Shown piece by piece: positions 1 to 6,233 of a stretch of 6,412 nucleotides of DNA (position 1 is the stretch's first letter; each line of letters begins with the position of its first letter). The DNA comes from DATKMP01 sp035541775 (GTDB lineage Bacteria > Bacteroidota > Ignavibacteria > UBA10030): NCBI GenBank assembly GCA_035541775.1, contig DATKMP010000167.1, positions 1 to 6,412 of the forward strand. Direction: 5' to 3'. Position numbers and translations under genes: made by a program. The notes beneath the pieces are model-generated. The model searched no databases and was not told where the DNA came from. It saw only the letters and a list, made by a program, of their open reading frames with translations.

Positions 1-60
1 GCATGCGGCGGAATGAAAAAAATTCCCAGGGCTTGTTCCCATGGAGGCAGGTGAAGAACG

Positions 61-570
61 ATGGAAAAAATATTCTATGCGTCATTCAATTCTAAGATTG
101 GAACCATTTACGTTGCTTCAACAGAAGTTGGGGTTTGTAAGATCAGTATTCCTGCACAAACGAAAAAAGAATTTCATGCATGGCTTCAGATGCACAGCAA
201 TGGCGCTGAAGTAACCGAATCCATCTCAAAGAACCGCCTGATTATTGACGAGATCAATCGGTATCTCGATCGTCGTCTGGTAAAATTTCACAGCAAGCTC
301 GATCCGCTGGGCACAGAATTTCAACGCTCCGTATGGGAACAATTAAAACGAATCAAATACGGCGAGACGATTACCTACAAGCAACTTGCACATCGTATCG
401 GACTTGCGAAAGGATTTCAAGCGGTCGGCCGGGCGAATGGCGCCAATCCATTGCCGATTGTCGTCCCTTGTCACCGCGTGATCGGTTCGGATTCGAAGTT
501 AGTCGGTTACGCAGCGGGGTTGAAGACGAAAGAATTTTTACTGCGCCTTGAAGGCGCATTACAAGCATAA
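61..570 (+). CDS. ogt: Methylated-DNA--protein-cysteine methyltransferase (Ogt type)
   Basis: Suicide DNA-repair protein that moves the alkyl group from O6-alkylguanine (and O4-alkylthymine) onto its own cysteine, in the cytoplasm. The 169-residue length is normal for Ogt. The N-terminal third is the poorly conserved ribonuclease-H-like domain. The DNA-binding part includes ETITYKQLAHRIG (about 101-113) and AVGRANGANP (121-130). The active site PCHRV (136-140) has the acceptor at Cys137, and the following GYAAGL and LLRLEGA match the family tail. At the position of the human arginine finger there is Gly127 within an 'RANG' sequence, which is common in bacterial Ogt proteins and is not a defect. 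The ATG at 61 is preceded by purine-rich GGAGG (43-47) and AGGTGA (49-54). No Ada-type regulatory domain is fused. The next gene starts 205 bases on, so it probably ends its own transcript. Family assignment is near certain. Confidence 0.96.
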   Translation: MEKIFYASFNSKIGTIYVASTEVGVCKISIPAQTKKEFHAWLQMHSNGAEVTESISKNRLIIDEINRYLDRRLVKFHSKLDPLGTEFQRSVWEQLKRIKYGETITYKQLAHRIGLAKGFQAVGRANGANPLPIVVPCHRVIGSDSKLVGYAAGLKTKEFLLRLEGALQA

Positions 571-598
571 GCCGGGACTTGCCCTCGCAGTAATTTTT
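571..598 (+). terminator. Weak intrinsic terminator candidate after ogt
   Basis: Immediately after the ogt stop, GCCGGG (571-576) can pair with CCTCGC (583-588) around a 6-base loop: five pairs including one G-U, with one C-C mismatch. A short T tract follows (594-598). An alternative outer stem, CTGCG (541-545) with CGCAG (586-590), ends at the same T tract and encloses the 17-base palindrome at 542-558. Stem strength is modest, so this is a candidate only. Confidence 0.35.
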
Positions 599-679
599 GC
601 TTACCATTTCTCTGTAGTAATTTGAGAAAATATTAGCAAGAAGTTCCAAAACGTTTATTCCCACTTGAAGTATATAAAC

Positions 680-706
680 TTCTTCTGAGTAGAGTACTGA
701 GAAGAA
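680..706. promoter_or_regulatory. 27-bp imperfect palindrome upstream of uvrD (candidate operator)
   Basis: Left arm TTCTTCTGAGTA (680-691), centre GAG (692-694) and right arm TACTGAGAAGAA (695-706) are reverse complements at 11 of 12 positions, the exception being a G opposite G at 687/699. A TATAAA hexamer lies just upstream (673-678), so the dyad could sit over a transcription start. I find no matching -35 element at normal spacing. There is no T tract on either strand that would make it a terminator. It does not match the E. coli or Bacillus LexA box that I know. The operator role is inference from symmetry and position, 69 bases before the uvrD start. Confidence 0.4.
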
Positions 707-742
707 AAATTATTATTGCGCGAATGATCGCCAAAGGAATTC

Positions 743-750
743 TATTTTTG
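743..750 (+). promoter_or_regulatory. Possible Bacteroidota-type -7 element for uvrD
   Basis: TATTTTTG fits the Bacteroidota -7 consensus TAnnTTTG and lies 25 bases before the uvrD ATG, which suits a short leader. No TTTG -33 element sits at the expected 19-21 base spacing; the nearest candidate, ATTG at 715-718, is 24 bases away. The match is short and the organism group is uncertain, so this is weak. Confidence 0.2.
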
Positions 751-775
751 AAACGTTGATAGTGATTTTTCGTTA

Positions 776-3013
776 ATGAAATTTCTCCGAGATTTAAATG
801 ATGTGCAGCAGCAAGCCGTGCAGGCGGCCAACGGCCCCGTGATGATTATTGCCGGTGCCGGAAGCGGCAAAACGCGCGTGCTGACGTACCGCATTGCGTA
901 TTTACTTTCGTGTGGTGTTCCGCCGTATCAAATTCTAGCATTGACCTTTACGAATAAAGCAGCGAACGAAATGAAAAATCGCATTGCTGCGTTGGCGGGC
1001 GAACATGCGCGCGATTTGTGGATGGGAACATTCCATTCTATTTTTGCGCGTGTCCTGCGGAAAGAATGCAAGCATCTCAATTTTACTTCGTCGTTCACGA
1101 TTTATGATTCGGATGATTCGTTGAATGTGATTAAAAAAGTTATGTCCCGATTAAATATTTCGACACAACAATTTGCGCCGCAGGCAGTTCGTTCCCGCAT
1201 CAGTATGGCGAAAAACCAATACCTTTCGCCGGATAAATTTGCAGCACTGGCCCATGATTTTTTTGATGAAAAAGCATCAACGATTTATCAAGAATATCAA
1301 AAAACGTTGCAGCAAAGCAATGCGATGGATTTTGATGATTTGCTGGTCAAACCGGTAGAACTGTTCGAGAAGCATAAAGATATTTTAGAAAAATATCAGC
1401 AGCGGTTTAAATTTATTTTGGTGGATGAATTTCAGGATACGAACAGCACGCAGTACCGGATGGTGAAACTGCTCGGCAGTGCGCACAACAATATTGCCGT
1501 CGTCGGCGATGACGCGCAAAGTATTTATTCGTTCCGCGGCGCCGATATTCGGAATATTCTTGACTTCGCCAAAGATTTTCCCGATTGCAAAACGTTTCGT
1601 TTGGAACAAAACTATCGTTCGACGAAATCGATTATCGCCGTTGCCGATAAATTGATCCGATACAATAAAGAACAAATCAAGAAACATCTCTGGACAAATA
1701 ATGTCGAAGGTGATCCGATCAGCGTCATTCAATGTATGGATGATCGGGAAGAAGGTGCGCACATCGTTCATGCCATTCAGGAAGAATGTCATAAACGGAA
1801 TCTCAATCTAAAAGATTTTGCCGTCTTATACCGCACCAATGCACAATCGCGTGCACTGGAAGATGTGTTTCGGCGCAGCGCGATTCCGTACAATATCGTC
1901 GGCGGGATCAGGTTCTACGAACGAAAAGAAATTAAGGATGTGCTTGCCTATTGGCGATTGATGGCGAATCCTGCCGACACGGAAAGTCTCTTGCGCATTA
2001 TCAATTATCCTGCGCGCGGCATCGGCGATACGAGTTTGGAATATTTGCGGAGATTTGCTGCTGAAAAAAAGTTGTCCATGTTTGATGCGCTCGCCAGAGC
2101 CGATGACGTTGTTGAATTGACCGACCGTGCGAAATCGAATTTTAAACAGTTCAAAGCGTTGATCGAAAAATATCGATCGCTTCGCCCGCAAATGTCGCTG
2201 AGTGAATGGGCGCGTTCGTTGGTGGACGAACTCGGCATTCTGTCGATGTTCAAAGAGGAACGAACCGCGGAATCGATGAATCGCTGGGAGAATGTGCAGG
2301 AATTGCTGTCTGCAATCTCAGAATACAGCCACGAACATCAAGACGCAACGCTGGAATCGTTTTTAGAAGAAGTTGCGCTTGTTGCGGATATCGATCAATG
2401 GGAAGGCGAAAAAAATGCTGTCACGTTAATGACGCTCCATGCAAGCAAGGGTTTGGAATTTCCTGTGGTGTTCATCGCGGGCTTGGAAGAAGGATTGCTG
2501 CCATTTTATTCCAGCACAAGCGAATCTTCCGATGTTGAAGAAGAGCGCCGGTTGATGTATGTCGGTATTACGCGCGCAGAACAAAAATTATATATCACAC
2601 ATACCAAAATGCGGTACCGGTTCGGCGACGTAACATATCCGAGCGAATCACGATTTCTTTCAGAACTCGGCATCGCTCACATTGAAAAAATCGGAACACA
2701 TTCCGTGCAGAAACAAACTGCCGGCTCAATGTTCGCTTTCGATTCTGCAAAACATAAAACACGTCAACCACTCGTCCGAAAAGCATTGAACGATGAAGCT
2801 TTCGCCGGCGATACCATGCCGGATTACGAATCTGAATCGCAAGAACCGCACGTCACGTTGAAGCGGGGCATTGTTGTGCAGCATGAACAATTCGGCAAAG
2901 GAAAAGTCATCGAAGTCAACGGCAATGGCGAATCGCAAAAAGTGGTTGTCCGGTTCGATGCATACGGTTTGAAAACGTTGATAGCAAAGTACGCAAAATT
3001 ACGCCCGGCTTAA
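776..3013 (+). CDS. uvrD: UvrD/PcrA family 3'-5' DNA helicase
   Basis: Superfamily 1A ATP-dependent helicase, expected to unwind DNA 3' to 5' in nucleotide excision repair, in mismatch repair or replication restart, and to strip recombinase filaments. All motifs are present in order: Q motif (Gln11), Walker A AGAGSGKT (26-33), Ia (55-66), GTFHS (84-88), Walker B VDEFQD (216-221), III VVGDDAQSIYSFRG (242-255), IV LEQNYRST (276-283), V TLMTLHASKGLEF (550-562) and VI EERRLMYVGITRA (589-601). The 2B-domain block GGIRFYERKEIKD is intact. A variable linker leads to a C-terminal Tudor-like domain (about 693-745, HEQFGKGKV...YAKLRPA), which contacts RNA polymerase in PcrA/UvrD and separates this protein from Rep. 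The 745 residues compare with about 720 for E. coli UvrD. The ATG at 776 fits the family N-terminus (LNDVQQQAV), although no Shine-Dalgarno is visible. UvrD versus PcrA naming depends on the lineage. Confidence 0.97.
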   Translation: MKFLRDLNDVQQQAVQAANGPVMIIAGAGSGKTRVLTYRIAYLLSCGVPPYQILALTFTNKAANEMKNRIAALAGEHARDLWMGTFHSIFARVLRKECKHLNFTSSFTIYDSDDSLNVIKKVMSRLNISTQQFAPQAVRSRISMAKNQYLSPDKFAALAHDFFDEKASTIYQEYQKTLQQSNAMDFDDLLVKPVELFEKHKDILEKYQQRFKFILVDEFQDTNSTQYRMVKLLGSAHNNIAVVGDDAQSIYSFRGADIRNILDFAKDFPDCKTFRLEQNYRSTKSIIAVADKLIRYNKEQIKKHLWTNNVEGDPISVIQCMDDREEGAHIVHAIQEECHKRNLNLKDFAVLYRTNAQSRALEDVFRRSAIPYNIVGGIRFYERKEIKDVLAYWRLMANPADTESLLRIINYPARGIGDTSLEYLRRFAAEKKLSMFDALARADDVVELTDRAKSNFKQFKALIEKYRSLRPQMSLSEWARSLVDELGILSMFKEERTAESMNRWENVQELLSAISEYSHEHQDATLESFLEEVALVADIDQWEGEKNAVTLMTLHASKGLEFPVVFIAGLEEGLLPFYSSTSESSDVEEERRLMYVGITRAEQKLYITHTKMRYRFGDVTYPSESRFLSELGIAHIEKIGTHSVQKQTAGSMFAFDSAKHKTRQPLVRKALNDEAFAGDTMPDYESESQEPHVTLKRGIVVQHEQFGKGKVIEVNGNGESQKVVVRFDAYGLKTLIAKYAKLRPA

Positions 3014-3027
3014 ATGGAGACCATGCA

Positions 3028-3303
3028 ATGACACACGAACAGCAGATAAAAGAGCTAACAATGATTCCCGGCGTCGGTAAATCCATCGCAAACAATTTGT
3101 GGAATATCGGCATTAAAACTGTTGCCGATTTGCGGGGAAAGCAGCCGGAGAAGTTATACCAGAAACTCGAAAAGCATGAAGGCATGCCGCAGGATCGTTG
3201 TGTGTTGTACGTCTTTCGTTGCGCCGTCTATTTTGCAGAAACAGAAAACGAAACACGCGATCCGGAAAAATTAAAATGGTGGAACTGGAAAGATAAAAAA
3301 TAA
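3028..3303 (+). CDS. Cdd1-family (pathogenicity locus) helix-hairpin-helix protein
   Basis: Small 91-residue protein, probably DNA-binding and cytoplasmic; its biological role is unknown. A single helix-hairpin-helix lies at IPGVGKSIANNLWNIGI (13-29), followed by TVADLRGKQPEKLYQKL, then DRCVLYVFRCAVYFAE (56-71) and the tail DPEKLKWWNWKD (78-89). This pattern, a GVGK-type hairpin, 'ADLRG', 'CVLYVFR.AVY' and a Trp-rich end, is what I recall for the Cdd1 family, named after a gene flanking the Clostridioides difficile toxin locus. The name implies no virulence role here. Cys58 and Cys65 are the only cysteines. The gene starts 14 bases after the uvrD stop with GGAG (3016-3019) 8 bases before the ATG, so the two are very likely co-transcribed. 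A link to UvrD substrates is inferred from position only. The length looks complete. Confidence 0.88.
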   Translation: MTHEQQIKELTMIPGVGKSIANNLWNIGIKTVADLRGKQPEKLYQKLEKHEGMPQDRCVLYVFRCAVYFAETENETRDPEKLKWWNWKDKK

Positions 3304-3334
3304 ATCATTCTGCGTTTAATCCCTTCCTTTATTG

Positions 3335-3412
3335 TGAACTCGAAGAATAATTCCAGATTGCATCGCACATCTGGCGGAAATAAATCATGACAAAATCGTG
3401 CGCGTGAGTTCA
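3335..3412. repeat. Nested inverted repeats downstream of the Cdd1-family gene
   Basis: An outer pair TGAACTC (3335-3341) and GAGTTCA (3406-3412) encloses a perfect inner hairpin: CCAGAT (3353-3358), a 10-base loop, ATCTGG (3369-3374). Flanking TTCC and GGAA bases could extend the inner stem past a small bulge. The outer right arm runs into nine A bases (3412-3420). A T tract in the right place for termination is missing on both strands. It may be a structured 3' UTR, the remains of a mobile repeat, or chance. No open reading frame of note overlaps it. Confidence 0.4.
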
Positions 3413-3470
3413 AAAAAAAATTCCATTCAGATCAATCTTCCAAAATAGAGCTATCTCTTACCGATGAAAC

Positions 3471-3509
3471 AAAAAGACAATGTCTGTTAATAGACATTTG
3501 TCTATTTTT
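3471..3509 (+). terminator. Intrinsic terminator for the uvrD-cdd1 transcript
   Basis: AGACAATGTCT (3475-3485) pairs with AGACATTTGTCT (3492-3503) through 11 base pairs and one bulged base, around the 6-base loop GTTAAT. A run of A bases precedes it (3471-3475) and ATTTTT follows (3504-3509). The A and T runs can also pair, so it could work in both directions. The stem is AT-rich. It lies about 170 bases after the Cdd1-family stop, an unusually long 3' UTR that would include the nested repeats. Confidence 0.65.
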
Positions 3510-3514
3510 CGTAG

Positions 3515-3530
3515 TTATCAATTGTGATAA
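3515..3530. promoter_or_regulatory. 16-bp dyad with CRP/FNR-like geometry upstream of the chemotaxis gene
   Basis: TTATC (3515-3519), six bases, then GATAA (3526-3530); the perfect part is TTATCA-N4-TGATAA. Two 5-base arms six bases apart is the spacing of CRP-family sites, although the arms match neither the CRP (TGTGA/TCACA) nor the FNR (TTGAT/ATCAA) consensus. Its centre is about 40 bases before the transcription start implied by the TATAAT at 3550-3555, where a class II activator would bind. The regulator and its function are inferred. Confidence 0.3.
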
Positions 3531-3549
3531 GCTCAAAAATCCCAAAATT

Positions 3550-3582
3550 TATAATAAATAATCAGCATTTCAGATTCGATAA
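3550..3582 (+). promoter_or_regulatory. Candidate promoter elements for the chemotaxis gene (sigma-70 -10 or sigma-28)
   Basis: Two overlapping possibilities. First, a perfect TATAAT (3550-3555) with no good -35; TTGTGA at 3522-3527 is 22 bases away, so an activator would be needed. Second, a flagellar sigma-28-like pair: TAAA (3555-3558), 16 bases, then TTCGATAA (3575-3582), against a consensus of TAAA-N15-GCCGATAA. The second would fit a chemotaxis gene. A third partial match, to sigma-54, lies at 3585-3600 but lacks the GC of its -12 element. The sequence alone does not decide between them. Confidence 0.35.
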
Positions 3583-3696
3583 TTTGGTACGAATATTGAA
3601 GATTTATTGAGACATCGGCATTTCGTCGATATACTTGATGAAGAGAATGACAAACGTAGTGAATGAATTTAACTCTTTTTGATAAAGGGGATATCT

Positions 3697-5430
3697 ATGC
3701 AATGGTTTTATAATTTAAAAATTCGTACGAAATTATTTATCACCTTTGGAATAATTCTTATGTTAACGGCGAGTCTCGGTCTTTTTTCAATAAGAAAGTT
3801 ATCAACGGTCAATAATGGCACAATCGATATTGCCACCAATTGGCTTCCAAGTGTTAAAGTCCTCAGCGATATCAATTATATGTTTGCCCGTCTTCGCGTC
3901 TCTCAGTTTCAAATTCTTCTTTCGAACACCCAGCAAGAAATTCAAAAATACGAGAACGATGTGGAAGAGAGATTGGGAACGATACGCAAGTATCAAAAAA
4001 TATATGAGCCATTGATTTCTTCCCATGAAGAATCCTCCGGATATGAAAAATATAAATCGGATTTGGAACTATATGTCAGCCAGGGTCACCAGCTCGATGA
4101 TCTTGTTCACAGCAATAAAAGACCGGAATCCATCAGCTGGATGCGTGTGGATATGAAGGCGCAGTACGATAAAGTGGTTGCAGATCTGAATGTGTTAATC
4201 AATCTCAACAATAAAGGCAGCGAGGAATCCGCAAAATTGAGTGCAGATACTTTTGTGTCGTCACGGACAGCGATTATTGTCGTTCTCATTATTTCTATGG
4301 GATTGGGATTGCTGCTTGCATTGTTTATTACGCGCACCATTTCCCAGCCGTTGAATGAAATGGGCAGACAAGCGGAAGTCATCGCTTCTGGCGATTTGAC
4401 TGTTCTCGTTCACCATCAATCGCATGACGAAATTGGAAAGCTTGCAGAATCGTTTCGAAAAATGGTCAACGGATTACGGGAAACGTTGCAACAAGTGATG
4501 ACTTTGTCTTCGGCCGTGGCGAGTGCGAGTTCAGAAATTTCCAGCAGTACGGAAGAAATGGCTGCCGGCGCACAAGAACAAACCAGTCAAGCAGGGGAAG
4601 TGGCAAGCGCCGTGGAAGAAATGACGAAGACGATTATCGAAAATTCGAAGAACGCCGGTAGTGCTGCAGCGACAGCGCGGCAGGCAAAACAATCTGCGGA
4701 ACAGGGCGGACGTGTTGTTGATCAAACGATTCGTGGAATGAAAGAAATAGCCAAGGTGGTACGAAAATCCGCATCGACCGTACAGGAGTTGGGAAAATCC
4801 AGCGATCAAATCGGCAAAATTATTTCTGTCATCGATGATATCGCCGATCAAACCAATCTACTTGCGCTCAATGCTGCGATCGAAGCTGCGCGAGCAGGTG
4901 AACAAGGAAGAGGATTTGCCGTTGTCGCGGATGAAGTTCGCAAGCTCGCCGAACGAACGACGAAGGCGACGAAAGAAATAGCCGATATGATTAAAAAAAT
5001 TCAAAGCGATACCAAAGGCGCCGTCATTTCGATGGATGAAGGAACGAGTAAAGTCGATGAAGGCATTGCGTTCGCAGACCAAGCCGGAGTAGCGTTAAAA
5101 GAGATTGTTGCCACATCGCAACAACTGACAGATATGGTTGCGCAAATAGCCGTAGCGAGCGAACAACAATCAAGCGCCAGTGAACAAATCAGCAAAAATG
5201 TTGAAGCGATCAGCGCCGTGACGAGTGAAACCGCGACCGGCAATCAGCAAATTGCCCGCGCTTCCGAAGATTTAAATCGGTTAACGGAAAACTTACAGCA
5301 GCTTGTCGAACGATTCAGACTCGATCAAGCGGGAACACATCGACAACAAACCAAGGCAGCGGGAATGTCCAGAGAAAAAGGAAAGGCATCTGTCGCCGTT
5401 CGTGCCAGCGGAAAATTCGTAACGCATTAG
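3697..5430 (+). CDS. Methyl-accepting chemotaxis protein, four-helix-bundle sensor type
   Basis: Transmembrane chemoreceptor that passes ligand binding outside the cell to the CheA/CheW kinase complex and so to the flagellar motor. Order: short cytoplasmic start, TM1 (about 13-32), an extracytoplasmic domain of about 155 residues predicted helical and resembling the four-helix-bundle MCP sensor, TM2 (about 192-211), HAMP (about 212-264, with the conserved Pro218), then the long cytoplasmic coiled coil. The kinase-contact hairpin is the highly conserved stretch at about 379-412 (IDDIADQTNLLALNAAIEAA onward). A consensus methylation site is seen at SSSTEEMAAG (282-291). The C-terminus lacks an NWETF-type CheR/CheB docking pentapeptide. 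An in-frame TTG at 3679 would add six residues, but GGGG (3687-3690) sits 6 bases before the ATG at 3697, and MQWFYNLKIRTKL is a typical receptor start. It is flanked by terminators with no che genes nearby, so it is an orphan receptor. Ligand unknown. Confidence 0.94.
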   Translation: MQWFYNLKIRTKLFITFGIILMLTASLGLFSIRKLSTVNNGTIDIATNWLPSVKVLSDINYMFARLRVSQFQILLSNTQQEIQKYENDVEERLGTIRKYQKIYEPLISSHEESSGYEKYKSDLELYVSQGHQLDDLVHSNKRPESISWMRVDMKAQYDKVVADLNVLINLNNKGSEESAKLSADTFVSSRTAIIVVLIISMGLGLLLALFITRTISQPLNEMGRQAEVIASGDLTVLVHHQSHDEIGKLAESFRKMVNGLRETLQQVMTLSSAVASASSEISSSTEEMAAGAQEQTSQAGEVASAVEEMTKTIIENSKNAGSAAATARQAKQSAEQGGRVVDQTIRGMKEIAKVVRKSASTVQELGKSSDQIGKIISVIDDIADQTNLLALNAAIEAARAGEQGRGFAVVADEVRKLAERTTKATKEIADMIKKIQSDTKGAVISMDEGTSKVDEGIAFADQAGVALKEIVATSQQLTDMVAQIAVASEQQSSASEQISKNVEAISAVTSETATGNQQIARASEDLNRLTENLQQLVERFRLDQAGTHRQQTKAAGMSREKGKASVAVRASGKFVTH

Positions 5431-5449
5431 TTGTGAAATTTAGGGAACG

Positions 5450-5498
5450 ATCCCCCATACCTGCGGGCAGTCGTTGGTGTGAGGGATTTTTTTATTTT
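5450..5498 (+). terminator. Strong intrinsic terminator after the chemotaxis gene
   Basis: ATCCCCCATACC (5450-5461) pairs with GGTGTGAGGGAT (5476-5487) through 11 of 12 positions, one of them G-U, with a single C-A mismatch. The 14-base loop contains a small CTGC/GCAG stem. The right arm runs straight into seven T bases (5487-5493), then ATTTT. It lies 19 bases after the stop codon and separates the receptor from the nitroreductase gene. Confidence 0.85.
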
Positions 5499-5512
5499 CA
5501 ACTTCTTATTCG

Positions 5513-5539
5513 TTGCATCCGTCGGAGTTGTTTTATACA
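5513..5539 (+). promoter_or_regulatory. Weak sigma-70-like promoter candidate for the nitroreductase gene
   Basis: TTGCAT (5513-5518) and TATACA (5534-5539) each match the -35 and -10 consensus at four of six positions, with a short 15-base spacer. A promoter is expected here because a strong terminator ends at 5498 and the gene starts at 5574, but these elements are poor. A start near 5546 would leave a leader of about 28 bases carrying the GGAG at 5559-5562. Confidence 0.25.
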
Positions 5540-5573
5540 TTCCTAAAAGAATATGAATGGAGTGATGAACACA

Positions 5574-6233
5574 ATGGAGAAACAAGAAATCCTGGATGCA
5601 TTTTTATTCCGGCATGCATGCAAAGAATTCGATCCCAACAAAAAAATACCGGAAGAAGATTTTCAATTTATTTTAGAAGCGGCGCGGCTTTCGCCAAGTT
5701 CGTTTGGATTTGAGCCGTGGAAATTTATCGTGGTCAACGATAGGGTGTTACGGGAAGCGTTGAAGGTCGTGACCTGGGGCGCACAAAAAACGCTGCCTAC
5801 TGCAAGCCATTATGTCGTTATCCTTGCGCGCACGAAGCAGGATATGCTTTCCGATTCGGCATACATTCAATCGATGATGCGCGAGACGCACAAACTGCCG
5901 GAAGAAGCAAGCACGGCGCGGACGAAGAAGTACGCAAACTTTTTGGAAAACGATTTTAAACTATTAGAAAGCGAGCGAGCAATTTTTGATTGGGCTTCCA
6001 AGCAAACGTATATTGCACTTGGCAATATGATGACCGCAGCTGCATTGATTGGTATCGATTCGTGCCCGGTAGAAGGATTTAATCGGGCAGACGTGGATCG
6101 CGTTCTTGATTCTCAAGGATTGTTGGAACATGGAAGGTTCGCTGTTTCTTTGATGGTGGCATTCGGTTACCGGATCAACGAACCGAGACAAAAAACACGG
6201 CAGCCGCTTGATGTCATTGTAAAATATTATTGA
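5574..6233 (+). CDS. Nitroreductase-family FMN-dependent NAD(P)H oxidoreductase
   Basis: Flavoprotein of the NfsB-like fold, expected to be a cytoplasmic homodimer with FMN that passes electrons from NAD(P)H to nitroaromatics, quinones or an unknown natural substrate. With 219 residues it matches the usual length. FMN-binding signatures: RHACKEF (13-19, the place of RHSxKxF), LSPSSFGFEPWKF (39-51), CPVEGF (164-169, as in the PIEGF of E. coli NfsB), and the tail VAFGYR...RQPLDVIVKYY with basic residues for the FMN phosphate. In-frame ATGs also exist at 5553 and 5565. I choose 5574 because GGAG (5559-5562) is 11 bases before it (the longer GGAGTGA is 8 bases before), while it is too close to 5565 and follows 5553. 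MEKQEILDAFLFRHACKEF is also the usual N-terminal length. It is preceded by a terminator and appears to be a single-gene unit. Substrate cannot be read from the sequence. Confidence 0.93.
   Translation: MEKQEILDAFLFRHACKEFDPNKKIPEEDFQFILEAARLSPSSFGFEPWKFIVVNDRVLREALKVVTWGAQKTLPTASHYVVILARTKQDMLSDSAYIQSMMRETHKLPEEASTARTKKYANFLENDFKLLESERAIFDWASKQTYIALGNMMTAAALIGIDSCPVEGFNRADVDRVLDSQGLLEHGRFAVSLMVAFGYRINEPRQKTRQPLDVIVKYY

Noticed and set aside
1..60. Possible 3' end of an upstream gene before ogt
   Set aside because: All three frames are open for some distance (stops at 14-16, 52-54 and 93-95), so the true frame, if any, cannot be chosen from so few codons. None gives a tail I recognise.
371..664. 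Open frame of 97 codons on the minus strand
   Set aside because: It is largely the antisense shadow of ogt, has no ribosome binding site and shows no recognisable domain. The ogt frame carries the PCHRV active site.
2206..2538. 110-codon + strand open frame inside uvrD
   Set aside because: It lies wholly inside the helicase gene in another frame, and its translation is rich in Arg, Cys and Gly, as expected of a shadow. The helicase motifs around it are uninterrupted.
747..2984. Near-identical 16-17 base repeats flanking uvrD (747-762 and 2968-2984)
   Set aside because: They differ by one inserted A, and the second copy is inside the conserved Tudor-domain coding sequence. Exact 12-base matches are expected by chance in a window this size, so I do not read it as a target-site duplication.
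3028..3303. Virulence locus suggested by the 'pathogenicity locus' family name
   Set aside because: The name comes from one gene's position beside a toxin locus. No toxin, holin or regulator is present, and the neighbours are housekeeping repair and chemotaxis genes.
3585..3600. Sigma-54 promoter (TGGTACGAATATTGAA)
   Set aside because: It matches the consensus well except that the nearly invariant GC of the -12 element is GA and the -24 element has T for C. It is mentioned with the promoter findings but not called as a feature.
3679..3696. TTG at 3679 as the chemoreceptor start
   Set aside because: The GGGG ribosome binding site at 3687-3690 lies inside this extension and is well spaced for the ATG at 3697, where a typical receptor N-terminus begins.
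2756..6218. Shared peptide KTRQPL in UvrD and the nitroreductase
   Set aside because: Six residues in unrelated contexts (a variable linker and an FMN-phosphate-binding tail) are most simply coincidence. The flanking residues do not match.
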